In this document: positions 1-9,871 of the stretch, one piece after another
Layout of the letters: the number at the start of each line of letters is the position of its first letter
How positions within the stretch are numbered: the stretch's first letter is position 1
Origin: Rhodocyclaceae bacterium
GTDB taxonomy: Bacteria; Pseudomonadota; Gammaproteobacteria; Burkholderiales; Rhodocyclaceae
DNA length: 34,934 nucleotides
Direction: 5' to 3'
NCBI GenBank assembly: GCA_003158255.1
Contig: PMIH01000193.1
Coordinates: forward strand, 1-34,934
Translations under genes and position numbers: made by a program
The notes under the pieces: model-generated
The model's database searches: none
Seen by the model: only the letters and a program-made list of their open reading frames with translations
Told to the model about the DNA's origin: nothing

Positions 1-381
1 ATGCCGGCCATGGGTAAGGATGCGACTACCTTGGCTCGCGACATCGAAAAGGCGCTCGCCAAGTACATTCGGGATCCGGTCGTCACTGTGGTCGTAACCA
101 ATTTCGTTGGCCCGTACAGCGAGCAGATTCGTGTCGTCGGCGAGGCTGCCAAGCCGCAGGTGCTGCCTTACAAGCAGAAGATGACGTTGCTTGACGTCAT
201 GATTGCCGTTGGTGGTATGACCGATTTTGCCGATGGCAACAGTGCATCCATTCTGCGTACTGCAGAGGGCAACAAACAGTACAGCGTGCGAATTGCGGAC
301 CTGGTGAAGCGTGGTGACATCTCAGCGAATGTCGAAATGCGCCCCGGCGATGTCCTGATTATTCCGCAAGGCTGGTTCTAA
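1..381 (+). CDS. Polysaccharide export protein (Wza/EpsE-like, XrtA-associated), C-terminal part, truncated by the window edge
   Basis: ALAKYIRDPVVTVVVTNFVGPYSEQIRVVGEAAKPQVLPYKQKMTLLDVMIAVGG...MRPGDVLIIPQGWF is a typical SLBB/export-protein C-terminus. The Met at position 1 is probably internal. Confidence 0.9.
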   Translation: MPAMGKDATTLARDIEKALAKYIRDPVVTVVVTNFVGPYSEQIRVVGEAAKPQVLPYKQKMTLLDVMIAVGGMTDFADGNSASILRTAEGNKQYSVRIADLVKRGDISANVEMRPGDVLIIPQGWF

Positions 382-443
382 TTTCCGGGCGTGGCGGACG
401 CAGTGGCTATCTGCGGGCCGAACGATAGAAATGGGTATGTTCA

Positions 444-2030
444 ATGAATGACAAGTTGCTCCTGCAACTGCTGTTGCATGTGCGGGCGATGTGGAAGTAT
501 CGCTGGCGCGGGCTGTTTACGGCCTTTGGGGTGGCGATTGTCGGCGCTGCCATTGTGCTGATGATCCCAAAGAAATACGAGGCCTCAGCGCGAATTTACG
601 CCAACACCGATTCCATCCTCAAGCCGCTGATGGCGGGCATGACCGTTCAGCCGGATATTAACCAGCGAGTGGTGATGCTGAGTCGGGTTGTAATCAGCCG
701 GCCGAATGTCGAGCACTTGATTCAGGCGACCGGTCTGGACCAAAACGTCAAGACCGAGGATGAGCGGGAGCGGCTGATCGATCAGGTCATCCAGGTGCTC
801 GATCTTCAAAGATCCGGTGAGCGGGGCGCCAACAATATCTACGTAGTCAAGTTTCGCGACACCAAGCCCGAGCGCGCCAAGCATGTTGTCGAACTGCTGG
901 TGTCGATGTTCATTGATACCAATACAGGAGGAGGGGCAACCGATACTGAAGCCGCCAAGACCTTTCTTGATGAACAGGCGGCTACGTACGAGAAGAAGCT
1001 GCAAGACGCGGAAAACCGGTTGAAGGAATTCAAGTTGCACAACATGGATAGCACCGCATCGGCCGACGGCAAGGACTACTTCGCGCAAATGGCGGCGGTC
1101 GGTGAGCAGCTTAACCAAGCTCAGTTGCAGTTGCGAGAAGCGGAGAATTCACGCGATGCATTTCGGCGTGGTTTGGCTGGTGAGGACTTGGCCGCCGCAC
1201 CAGCAACTGGTGCGGTAGTGCCTCCTGGGATGTCTGACGACAACTTGGTGGACATTGACAGCCGCATTGATGCGATGAAACGGAACCTCGACGGCCTCTT
1301 GCAGAAATATACGGAAAGCCACCCGGATGTTGTTGGGGCCAGACGGGTAATCCGCGAACTGGAGGATCAACGCCGGCGGTTCGTGGAGGGCTACCGTAAG
1401 GCCGGTGTTCCCTTAATTCAGGCCGTTTCTACGGGACCGCGCGCGTCCGAGCAGATCAAGGTATCGCTCGCCCAAGCCGAGGCGAATGTTGCGTCTCTGC
1501 GTGCTCGGGTTGCCGAGTACTCTTCGCGTTATCGTCAGCTACGCGAGAATGCGCGCCGTATGCCGGAATACGAAGCCGAACTCGCCCAGCTTAACCGGGA
1601 CTACGAGGTCAATAAGAAGAATTACGAGAGTCTGATTTCGCGTCGTGAATCGGCCAATATATCGGGGGACATGCAGGCAGTGTCTGGCGTAGCCGACTTT
1701 CGGTTGGTCGATCCGCCCCGTGTTTCACCCCACGCAGTATTTCCCAATCGTCCGTTGTTATTGATTGTGTCCCTTCTCGTGGCGCTGTTTGCCGGTTCGG
1801 GCATCATGTTCGTATCCAAAGAGATGCGCCCATGTATTTTCGACCGCCAGCAATTGCGTGCGATCACCGGGCAGCCGATCCTTGGCGTGGTCTCTCTTGT
1901 GATCAGCGATCAGATGCAGATGGAGAACAGGCAGAACTTGAGGCGTTTTGTCAAAGTGGCTGGCAGCTTGTCGGCAACATACTTCCTGTTTATAGCGGCG
2001 ATGGTATTGATGACGAAGGTCGCTGCGTGA
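444..2030 (+). CDS. Chain-length determinant protein (Wzz/Wzc-like, XrtA system)
   Basis: N-terminal TM (WRGLFTAFGVAIVGAAIVLMIPKKYEASARIYANT), long coiled-coil periplasmic region, C-terminal TM; no kinase domain. Followed directly by a separate tyrosine kinase gene. Confidence 0.9.
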   Translation: MNDKLLLQLLLHVRAMWKYRWRGLFTAFGVAIVGAAIVLMIPKKYEASARIYANTDSILKPLMAGMTVQPDINQRVVMLSRVVISRPNVEHLIQATGLDQNVKTEDERERLIDQVIQVLDLQRSGERGANNIYVVKFRDTKPERAKHVVELLVSMFIDTNTGGGATDTEAAKTFLDEQAATYEKKLQDAENRLKEFKLHNMDSTASADGKDYFAQMAAVGEQLNQAQLQLREAENSRDAFRRGLAGEDLAAAPATGAVVPPGMSDDNLVDIDSRIDAMKRNLDGLLQKYTESHPDVVGARRVIRELEDQRRRFVEGYRKAGVPLIQAVSTGPRASEQIKVSLAQAEANVASLRARVAEYSSRYRQLRENARRMPEYEAELAQLNRDYEVNKKNYESLISRRESANISGDMQAVSGVADFRLVDPPRVSPHAVFPNRPLLLIVSLLVALFAGSGIMFVSKEMRPCIFDRQQLRAITGQPILGVVSLVISDQMQMENRQNLRRFVKVAGSLSATYFLFIAAMVLMTKVAA

Positions 2031-2043
2031 GAAAGTCAATGCT

Positions 2044-2925
2044 ATGAGCCTAATCGAAAAGGCGGTTGAGCGTTTGGAGGGGTTGCCTAAGCAACCTGAC
2101 AGGGCTGGGGCAGGTGCCCACTCATCTTCGCTCCTCGTCCCCGGCGTGGAAGCCGGTATTGATTCCAATATGGCCCATTCAGGGTCTTCTGGTAGCGAAA
2201 GTCGGCGGATTGACATCGATCTCGTCAGACTTCGTGCGGCTGGCTTTATTACACCGGACACGCCTGGAAGTCTGACCGCAGAGGAGTTCAGGGTTCTGAA
2301 GCGCCCATTGCTGGCAAATGTGATGGGCCCAGCCGCGCCGATACGGAATGCCAATCTGATCATGGTGACCAGTGCGTTACCTGGCGAGGGGAAGAGTTTT
2401 ACTGCGGTAAATCTCGCAATGAGCATTGCGATGGAATTGGATCGCACCGTCCTGCTGGTGGATGCTGATGTTGCCCGACCGTCGTTGCCACGTGTCTTGG
2501 GGTTGCCGGAACAGAAGGGATTGATGGATGTCCTGCAGGACAAGTCGCTGAAACTGAGCGATGTCTTGCTGCGGTCCAATATTGACAAGCTCACCATACT
2601 GACCGCCGGTACTCAGGATGCCCATGCCACGGAATTGTTGGCGAGTGAGGTGATGGGGCGCTTGCTCAACGAGATGGCGCGGCGCTATCCGGACCGAGTC
2701 ATTATTTTTGATTCGCCACCTCTACTGATGACAACTGAAGCGCGGGTGCTGGCGACGCGGCTGGGACAGATCGTGTTTGTCGTGCGAGCGGAGCAGACCC
2801 CGCAAAGTGCGGTCAAGGAAGCGCTTGCCACTATTGAGACCTGCCCAGTCAAACTGATGGTCCTCAACCAGACGCGGAATGTTGAGCATGTGGCATATGG
2901 CTACGAATATGGCTACGGCTATTAG
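2044..2925 (+). CDS. Tyrosine-protein autokinase (BY-kinase, XrtA-associated)
   Basis: Walker A SALPGEGKSF, Walker A' VLLVDADVARPS, and a Tyr-rich C-terminus EHVAYGYEYGYGY. Confidence 0.9.
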   Translation: MSLIEKAVERLEGLPKQPDRAGAGAHSSSLLVPGVEAGIDSNMAHSGSSGSESRRIDIDLVRLRAAGFITPDTPGSLTAEEFRVLKRPLLANVMGPAAPIRNANLIMVTSALPGEGKSFTAVNLAMSIAMELDRTVLLVDADVARPSLPRVLGLPEQKGLMDVLQDKSLKLSDVLLRSNIDKLTILTAGTQDAHATELLASEVMGRLLNEMARRYPDRVIIFDSPPLLMTTEARVLATRLGQIVFVVRAEQTPQSAVKEALATIETCPVKLMVLNQTRNVEHVAYGYEYGYGY

Positions 2926-4456
2926 CCTTTCGACATTCAGATCAAGGCTCCCAACCTGGACCTGCCGGACTCTGGCGGGATTTATTGCCTCGCTGGGACT
3001 GGGCGTTGCGCATGGGGAATCGTGGACTTTCATTCCACAGGTCACTGCGGGAGAAACATATAGTACGAACATGGCCTTAGTCGGGGCATCGCCGCAAAGC
3101 GGCTGGATAACCGACATTGCACCCGGTATTCGTGTCGATGGCGCCGGGTCTCGCGTCAAGGCACATTTGGACTACAGTCGGGAGAATCTGTATTACCAAG
3201 GCAACTCAGAGTGGAACCGCCACCAGAACCTGCTGAATTCGCTTGCGACCATTGAAGCCGTTGATAAGTGGCTGTTTGTGGATGCCAGCGCTAACATCGT
3301 ACAGCGTAATCTTTCCGTATTCGGACCGGTATCTGTGGATCAAACAAATGCCGCGGCGAAGCAGGTTGAGACGAGAACCACGCAAGTGGCGCCGTACATT
3401 CGTGGCCACGTCTTTAATGATGCGGAATATTTGTTGCGCATCAACTCGATTGATGCCAAGTCTGATGATCCCACCTTGGTTACGACTCGAGTCAATCAGG
3501 TGGTCGGATCACTGAAGAATCTTGCGTCAGCCGGCGCGATTGGCTGGCTCGGCGATTTTAGCGCTACCAACGTCAAGAACGACATCGTGGGCAGCCGTGA
3601 CGACACGCGCTTTCGCGGCGGTCTTGCGCTGTCCATAGGTCCCCGTATGCATCTATCTCTTTCGACGGGACGGGAAACAACTAACTTTAACAGTAGCGAA
3701 AAGGAAAACACGGCGACGCCGGGAGTTGGCTTGGAGTGGTCGCCGACGTCACATACACAGGTTGCGGCCTTAGGCGAGAAGCGCTTCTTTGGTACTGGGC
3801 ACAATCTTCTCCTGTCCCATCGTACAGCATTGACAGCCTGGCGTTATTCGGATGTCAAGGATGTGGCGATCCTGCCGACATTGCTGGCTGGCTACAATCC
3901 GGGATCGATTTCTGAACTGATGTCGGACCTATTGGAGGCCAGTATCCCAGACCCTAGTGAACGTGGTCGCGAGGTACGTTCCAGAATGGACCAAATCGGG
4001 GCAGTGGCAAACCTGCCTGGCGGTGGTGGTGTGCAAACGTCGCGCTTTTACCTTGATCGCTTCCAGCAGGCTTCGGTGGCGCTTTTGGGACAGAGAAATA
4101 CTCTCACTTTGCTACTCAGTCAGCGCGTGCAGCAATTACTGAGCTTCGCGCCAGATGCGGTTGACAGTTTTAGCCAATTTGACACAGACATTCGCGAACG
4201 GGGTGCCAGTCTTGCCTGGCTTCACCGGCTAACGCCAGTAACCAATCTCAACGTTTCGATGGCGCGTTTGAAGTCTGAGGGCTTGACGACCGCGAATTTG
4301 GAATCAAATCAAACAACCGCGACGGCGGCCGTGACCATTCGCCTCACCGCCAAGGCGAGTGCTTCGGTAGGAGCACGTAGAACTAAGGTCGACAGCACTG
4401 TTTCCGGATCTATTAGAGAGAACGCATTGGTTGGTTCTCTGACGCAACGCTTCTAG
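2897..4456 (+). CDS. PEP-CTERM/XrtA system-associated outer-membrane beta-barrel protein
   Basis: Signal-like N-terminus, then FIPQVTAGETYSTNMALVG... and alternating beta-strand pattern ending in F (SLTQRF). The ORF opens at 2879; Met at 2897 or 2909 are plausible starts. Overlaps the kinase 3' end. Confidence 0.75.
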   Translation: MATNMATAISLSTFRSRLPTWTCRTLAGFIASLGLGVAHGESWTFIPQVTAGETYSTNMALVGASPQSGWITDIAPGIRVDGAGSRVKAHLDYSRENLYYQGNSEWNRHQNLLNSLATIEAVDKWLFVDASANIVQRNLSVFGPVSVDQTNAAAKQVETRTTQVAPYIRGHVFNDAEYLLRINSIDAKSDDPTLVTTRVNQVVGSLKNLASAGAIGWLGDFSATNVKNDIVGSRDDTRFRGGLALSIGPRMHLSLSTGRETTNFNSSEKENTATPGVGLEWSPTSHTQVAALGEKRFFGTGHNLLLSHRTALTAWRYSDVKDVAILPTLLAGYNPGSISELMSDLLEASIPDPSERGREVRSRMDQIGAVANLPGGGGVQTSRFYLDRFQQASVALLGQRNTLTLLLSQRVQQLLSFAPDAVDSFSQFDTDIRERGASLAWLHRLTPVTNLNVSMARLKSEGLTTANLESNQTTATAAVTIRLTAKASASVGARRTKVDSTVSGSIRENALVGSLTQRF

Positions 4457-4478
4457 TCGGGCCGCTTTGGCCGAAAAT

Positions 4479-5567
4479 ATGTACGAAGAGTACTACGGGC
4501 TTACCGAGAAACCGTTCCAGACTAACCCTGACCCTTCCTTCTATTTTGGCAGCCGCCAGCATAGGCGGGCGATGGCCTATCTGGAGTATGGGCTGCATCG
4601 CAACGAGGGCTTCATTGTAATTACCGGTGAGGTCGGTGCTGGCAAGACAACTCTTGTTCGGAGCCTGCTGAGTAAGCTTGATCCAGATAAGTTCATTGCC
4701 GCCCATTTGGTGAGCACCCAGTTGGATGCCGACAACGCGTTGCGGCTTGTGGCTTCCGTCTTTGGTATTCCCATCGCAAGCGAAACCAAGGCTGACCTCC
4801 TCGTTGCCTTGGAGGCTTTCCTTGTCAATGTCTATCGGGCGGGCAAGCGTTGCCTCCTCGTGGTCGATGAAGCCCAAAACCTCAGCATGCAAGCCGTTGA
4901 GGAATTGCGGATGCTTTCGAATTTTCAGCTCAATACGCACGCGCTGCTGCAGAGCTTCCTCGTTGGGCAGCCGGAGTTCAGATATACGCTGCAAAGCCCT
5001 CAGCTGACACAGCTCCGTCAGCGCGTTATCGCTGCTTGTCACATCGGACCGATGGACGCAAAGGAAACGCAGGCATACATCGAGCATCGACTGCTGCATT
5101 GCGGATGGACGAATTCCCCCAGCTTCTCCGCCGATGCATTTCCCGCTATATATGAAGGCAGTGCCGGCATACCTCGACGCATCAATGCGATTTGTGATCG
5201 TTTGCTTCTTTCTGGATTTCTTTCGAACACGAAGGCATTCTCGGAATCGGATGTGTTTGAAATCGTTCGCGAGATCGAGAACGAGACACTCGCTCCCAAG
5301 CCAACGTCGGCGGCGCCGATTGGAGGACGGACTTCTCCGAATTCGGATCCCGTCGCGATGGTGTCACTTGATCATGCGCGGTCAATGATCAATGCGTTGG
5401 GACAAGATGATTTCAACTTACGCATGACACAGGTCGAAGAGCGGATTGTTCGGGTCGAGGCGGCACTCGATGGCCTCCTGCGCAACAATTCGGGTGCCTT
5501 GGCATTGCTCGGGCGCTTGGTTGAGAGCTTTGAGAAGCTGACTCCAGAAACGAAAAACTCCGCCTAA
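4479..5567 (+). CDS. ExeA-like AAA ATPase (XrtA/PEP-CTERM-associated)
   Basis: MYEEYYGLTEKPFQTNPDPSFYFGSRQHRRAMAYLEYGL, Walker A GEVGAGKTTL, Walker B LLVVDEAQNL. The ORF track starts at TTG 4467; ATG at 4479 preferred. Confidence 0.9.
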   Translation: MYEEYYGLTEKPFQTNPDPSFYFGSRQHRRAMAYLEYGLHRNEGFIVITGEVGAGKTTLVRSLLSKLDPDKFIAAHLVSTQLDADNALRLVASVFGIPIASETKADLLVALEAFLVNVYRAGKRCLLVVDEAQNLSMQAVEELRMLSNFQLNTHALLQSFLVGQPEFRYTLQSPQLTQLRQRVIAACHIGPMDAKETQAYIEHRLLHCGWTNSPSFSADAFPAIYEGSAGIPRRINAICDRLLLSGFLSNTKAFSESDVFEIVREIENETLAPKPTSAAPIGGRTSPNSDPVAMVSLDHARSMINALGQDDFNLRMTQVEERIVRVEAALDGLLRNNSGALALLGRLVESFEKLTPETKNSA

Positions 5568-5644
5568 CGCAAATCCAAGTTCAGGCGCTTTGTGAATGGT
5601 AGCCATGGTGCTAACAACACCGGCAGTTGCGGTCGTTCGATGTG

Positions 5645-5860
5645 TTACTGACCCAGGCCATGAAGGCTCGACTGGTGAACTCCGGGCCGTTGTCGGTACG
5701 CACCGCCTTCGGGTAGCCCCGGAAGATGGCGGCCTGGTCCAGTAGCCGGGTCACATACTGACCCGAGATACCGAAGTCGGTAGCGACATAGACGCACTCG
5801 TGACTGAAGTCGTCCGCCACCGTCAGGCACTTGATGCGCCGGCCAGGGAGGTCACTCACA
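5645..5860 (-). pseudogene. IS3-family transposase (rve/DDE integrase core) internal fragment
   Basis: LPGRRIKCLTVADDFSHECVYVATDFGISGQYVTRLLDQAAIFRGYPKAVRTDNGPEFTSRAFMAWV is characteristic of the IS3 OrfB core. Both ends are missing and the reading diverges after AFMAWV. Confidence 0.85.
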
Positions 5861-7780
5861 CTAGAACGCGCCAACGCCCCATCTAATACGGGGGATGCCA
5901 GCGAAATTTGTGTTGAAGCTCGATTGTATGGTTCCACCACTTAATGTCGGCGAGATCCTCGCTGGGCCCGCCTTCCTATAATCGTAAGGGGTGGTTCCAG
6001 GGACTGAGAAAGCAGCTGGTTCGAGGAGCAGAGGATCTGCGTACGTGCTGTTTATCCCGGTTTCGTTGCCGCTCGACTTCCACAAAGTTAGTTTCCCTTT
6101 GCCCAATCTGATGCCTGCGACAAGCGGGCTGGAGCCCGATATGCTGAAATAGTCGTTGAAATTTAGAGTCACACCGTCAATGGCGCCGGCAGCTTCGCTG
6201 AATATCAGGTCTCCCACAAAGCCGTAGATAATGTTGTTCACTATCGTCGTGTTGGTGCTATTGCGCCCATTGTCCCGCAGGTATATGCCGAAGATATCGT
6301 TGCCTCCGTAGGGTGCGCTGCTGCGGGGCATGATGATGGTGTTGTTGGCTAGCAGGACATTCTTCAGACCGTGCGTTGCCACTTTTTCGGAATAGTCCCG
6401 AATTCCGATTCGGCAACCGGCAATGATGTTGTTATATACCTTGGTGCCTGCGAGGTTGGCATGATTGTTGGTGCCATCGCTGGAGCTGTACTCATCAGCA
6501 AGCATCAGACAAACGCTGTACTTGGCGAGCGAGGTATCGCCGTTGATGAAATTGGCAGCGCTGGGCGGATGATTGAAGATGAAGTTGTTTCGAGCGGTGT
6601 CGTTGGCCTGATTGTCAAAGTATATATTGACGCTCCAATTGTCGTAAACCACGTTTTGCTCGAATATGGCGTGTCCGCTCTGGACGCCATTGACAGTGCC
6701 GTAGGACGCAATGCCTTCGCCGCCATTCATGTGGACGACGTTACCGCGGGCGAGCGGACGCAGGTTGGCGAACCAGGTCAAAGTTCCGGGCCAGCCGCCG
6801 CCAGCCTGATCGTAGCCGTTGTTGCCCCGGGGCCAGTTTGCCAGGACGTTGTGGTAGATATGGCTAGTGAGTACCACATTGTCGCTGTCGCCCGCTCCCT
6901 GAAAGGCAATAGCCGCCTTGCCATTAAACTTGATGACGCAACTGTCGACAGTGATGTGGCTGCCCTGACCCCAGATGCCATTGGATCCAGAACCGCGAAT
7001 GGTGAGGCCCTTGAATGTATAGTAATTGCCCCAGAAGAAAACATGCGCCTGATCCTCCACACTATTCGGCACAACGATATCGGCGTGGTTGGGGTCACCA
7101 GCCCCCACACTGGAAGTACCCATGTCGGCGATGATGTAGCCACCACCCACGTACCAGACGCCACTGCAACTAGTGACTTTTGATGGCTTGGTCACCTGTT
7201 TGAGTGGAACTTCATTGACGACCACGGCAGAGGGAGCGAAGGCAATGGGAGCGCTCCATACAGTGCCATCGACCTGAGTCCATGGTCCCACCTTGGTCGA
7301 ACCGTCGAGAATGACTTCACCGTCGCCATAGGAACCGAAGGTAATGGGTTTGCCTGTTGTACCGGAAGCATGACCATTCAGATTGATGCCTTCCCGGTAG
7401 AAACCTCTCTTGATGAGAACAGTGTCGCCTGCTGCAACAAGTCGCAAGGATCTGGCTATGGTCTTTAACGGAGCGGTAGCGGTAGTACCACTATTTGAGT
7501 TGTTACCATTGGCCCCGTCAACGTAGTACGTGATACCCGTGATCGAGGCAGGAACCGAAGGCGGATAGTGGGCGGCATCAAACACTGGCCACGGCATCTT
7601 TCCCACTTCAGCACCAACTTCGCGATTGTCCTGACAGTGATCGGCGTTGGCTGAGCCGTCCACAGTTCCGCTGTTTCCATGGAATGCGAACACAGCGACG
7701 ATTCCCATTGCCAGAACAATAAGAGCGGCACCGGTCCAGCGACGTTTGATTTTGGCGCTAGGTTGAACGGTCGAGCTCAA
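5861..7780 (-). CDS. Right-handed parallel beta-helix repeat protein, N-terminal TM anchor
   Basis: ITYYVDGANGNNSNSGTTATAPLKTIARSLRLVAAGDTVLIKRGFYREG and repeated N/G-rich rungs (RNNFIFN, VYNNIIAGC, IANNTIIM). TTG start overlaps the stop of the upstream paralog (TTGA). Confidence 0.85.
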   Translation of the reverse strand: MSSTVQPSAKIKRRWTGAALIVLAMGIVAVFAFHGNSGTVDGSANADHCQDNREVGAEVGKMPWPVFDAAHYPPSVPASITGITYYVDGANGNNSNSGTTATAPLKTIARSLRLVAAGDTVLIKRGFYREGINLNGHASGTTGKPITFGSYGDGEVILDGSTKVGPWTQVDGTVWSAPIAFAPSAVVVNEVPLKQVTKPSKVTSCSGVWYVGGGYIIADMGTSSVGAGDPNHADIVVPNSVEDQAHVFFWGNYYTFKGLTIRGSGSNGIWGQGSHITVDSCVIKFNGKAAIAFQGAGDSDNVVLTSHIYHNVLANWPRGNNGYDQAGGGWPGTLTWFANLRPLARGNVVHMNGGEGIASYGTVNGVQSGHAIFEQNVVYDNWSVNIYFDNQANDTARNNFIFNHPPSAANFINGDTSLAKYSVCLMLADEYSSSDGTNNHANLAGTKVYNNIIAGCRIGIRDYSEKVATHGLKNVLLANNTIIMPRSSAPYGGNDIFGIYLRDNGRNSTNTTIVNNIIYGFVGDLIFSEAAGAIDGVTLNFNDYFSISGSSPLVAGIRLGKGKLTLWKSSGNETGINSTYADPLLLEPAAFSVPGTTPYDYRKAGPARISPTLSGGTIQSSFNTNFAGIPRIRWGVGAF

Positions 7781-9783
7781 TAGGCGCCCATATTCCAGGT
7801 TGAACGGGAAGTGCCGGCGAAATTGACGGTAAATGAACTGGACAACGAAGCACCGGCAGCCGCAGCAGGTGAACCGGTGCCGACGTTAGCCTTGGCGTAG
7901 TCGTAGACCGGCGTCGTTGCCGCCGTAGCAGAGAAGGCGGTGGCATCGACCAACAGCGGATTGGTGTACTTGCTGTGGGTATCGACGCTTGCCTTCGACT
8001 GCCACCAGGCAAACGCACCGAAGGTGATCGAGTTGTAGCCAACACCGAATGGGCTTGCTCCCGCACTGCTGTAATAGTCGTTGTAATCGACAATGACGCC
8101 GCTGATCGCGCCAGCGACTTCACTGAAGATCAGTGGATCACCGGTGAAGCCGTAGACGATGTTGTTCTCAATGATGGAATTGGTGTTGCGGTTGACCCCG
8201 CTGGGCGAGGTGTTGTCCTGCAAATAGATGCCGTAGATGTTGGTGCTGCTGTAGGGTGACCCGCTAGCCGGCATGATGATCGTGTTGTTGGCAATTAGGC
8301 TGTTCTTCAAGCCGTGATACAGGATGGCGTGGGCATTGCCTTCCGAGTAGTCCCGGATGCTGATCCGGCAACCGGCCAAGATGTTGTTGTAGACTGAGGT
8401 ATGGTCAAGCGCGGCATAGTTGGTGCCTGAATCGCCGGAATTCTCCTCGTCGGCCAACATCAGGCACACGCTGTACTTGGCCAGACTGGCATCGCCGTTG
8501 ATGAAGTTGGCGGTATTGGGGGGATGATTGAAGATGAAATTGTTTCTGGCCGTATCGTAAGGCTGGTTGTCAAAGTACATGTTGACGCTCCAGTTGTCGT
8601 AGGCCATGTTCTGTTCAAAAAGGGCGTAGCCGCTGGAGACGCCGTTGGCGGAGCCATAGGAGAGGATGCCTTCGCCGCCATTCATGTGCACGATGTTGCC
8701 GCGGGCAACCGGGCGCAGGTTGGCATACCAGACCAGGGTGCCCGGCCAGCCGCCACCGGAGGCCGCATAGCCGTTGTTGCCGCGCGGCCAGTTGTCGAGG
8801 ACGTTGTGATAGATGTGGCTGGTCAGAACGGCGTTGTCGGTGTCGCCGGCGCCCTGGAAGGCCACGGCCGCCTTGCCATTGAACTTGATCTGACAGCTCT
8901 CGACGGTGATATGGCTGCCTTGGCCCCAGATGCCGTTGGAGCCGGAACCACGTATGGTCAGGCCCTTGAAGGTCAAGTAGTTCTGCCCCGCGAAGTAGAC
9001 ATGCTGCTGGGCTTCCTGCGTATTCGGGACGACGACGTCGGCAGTACTCGGGCTGGTAGTACCCAGGTCGGCGGTGATGGTGCCGGAACCCCGGTACCAA
9101 TTGCCACTACCGCTGGTGACGCTGGCAGCGGAACTCACTTGCTTGAGCGGGACTTCATTGACCACCACGGCCCGAGGGGTGAAGCTGACCGCGGCAGTCG
9201 AGACGGTGCCGCCGCTTAGCGTCCAAATGACCTTGGTCGAGCCGTCGACGATGACTTCGCCGTCGCCGTAGGCGCCAAAGGTGATCGGCTTGCCGGCACT
9301 GCCAGAGGCATAATTGCTCATGTCTATGCCTTCCCGATAGAGACCCTTGCGAATCAGAACGTTGTCCCCGGCCACGACGAGTGGCAGCGTCCTGCTGATG
9401 GTCCTGAAGGCCAAGGCAGCGCTCAAGCCGGTGTTGCTGTCACTGCCGTTCGTGCCGTCGACGTAGTAGGTCTTGCCCGTCGTCGAGGCGGCCACGGCCG
9501 GCGGATAGGTGCTTTGATTGAACAGCGTCCACGGACCCGTGATGCCGCTCACGTTGCCGCTGCCGATACTACCGCTGCCGCCGCTACTGGTTGTGCTTCC
9601 GGTGCTGCTACCGCTGCTGGTCGTACTTCCGGTGCTGCTACCGCTGCTACTGGCGTTGTTAGTCCCACTGCTGCTTCCAACAACATTGCTGGAATCTCCA
9701 CCTCCACCGCCGCCGCAGGCGACAAGCACGATAGTCAGAGAAGAGACTAGAACGAAAGTTCGGGTTCTTCCACTGGCTGTCAT
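7777..9783 (-). CDS. Right-handed parallel beta-helix repeat lipoprotein
   Basis: Lipobox-like LTIVLVAC|GGGG, a Ser/Gly/Thr linker, then a beta-helix region highly similar to the neighbouring CDS. Confidence 0.85.
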   Translation of the reverse strand: MTASGRTRTFVLVSSLTIVLVACGGGGGGDSSNVVGSSSGTNNASSSGSSTGSTTSSGSSTGSTTSSGGSGSIGSGNVSGITGPWTLFNQSTYPPAVAASTTGKTYYVDGTNGSDSNTGLSAALAFRTISRTLPLVVAGDNVLIRKGLYREGIDMSNYASGSAGKPITFGAYGDGEVIVDGSTKVIWTLSGGTVSTAAVSFTPRAVVVNEVPLKQVSSAASVTSGSGNWYRGSGTITADLGTTSPSTADVVVPNTQEAQQHVYFAGQNYLTFKGLTIRGSGSNGIWGQGSHITVESCQIKFNGKAAVAFQGAGDTDNAVLTSHIYHNVLDNWPRGNNGYAASGGGWPGTLVWYANLRPVARGNIVHMNGGEGILSYGSANGVSSGYALFEQNMAYDNWSVNMYFDNQPYDTARNNFIFNHPPNTANFINGDASLAKYSVCLMLADEENSGDSGTNYAALDHTSVYNNILAGCRISIRDYSEGNAHAILYHGLKNSLIANNTIIMPASGSPYSSTNIYGIYLQDNTSPSGVNRNTNSIIENNIVYGFTGDPLIFSEVAGAISGVIVDYNDYYSSAGASPFGVGYNSITFGAFAWWQSKASVDTHSKYTNPLLVDATAFSATAATTPVYDYAKANVGTGSPAAAAGASLSSSFTVNFAGTSRSTWNMGAY
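9566..9655. repeat. Low-complexity region with a 30-bp tandem repeat (two clear copies at 9596-9625 and 9626-9655) encoding an SSGSSTGSTT linker
   Basis: cttccggtgctgctaccgctgctggtcgta / cttccggtgctgctaccgctgctactggcg read directly. Confidence 0.8.
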
Positions 9784-9871
9784 TGGGAGTCGCTCAGTTC
9801 ATTGAATGGGGCCGATGGGACGACCAAAACGTCGCCTTGGGCAGGCCATGCAATTGTACGGCGATCATATG

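Noticed and set aside
1758-2597. 279-aa minus-strand ORF
   Set aside because: Antisense to the chain-length determinant and BY-kinase genes; no recognisable domain.
6371-9219. Plus-strand ORFs (6371-7183, 8524-9219) with similar Val/Asp-rich translations
   Set aside because: Antisense to the two beta-helix paralogs; their mutual similarity is explained by the duplication on the other strand.
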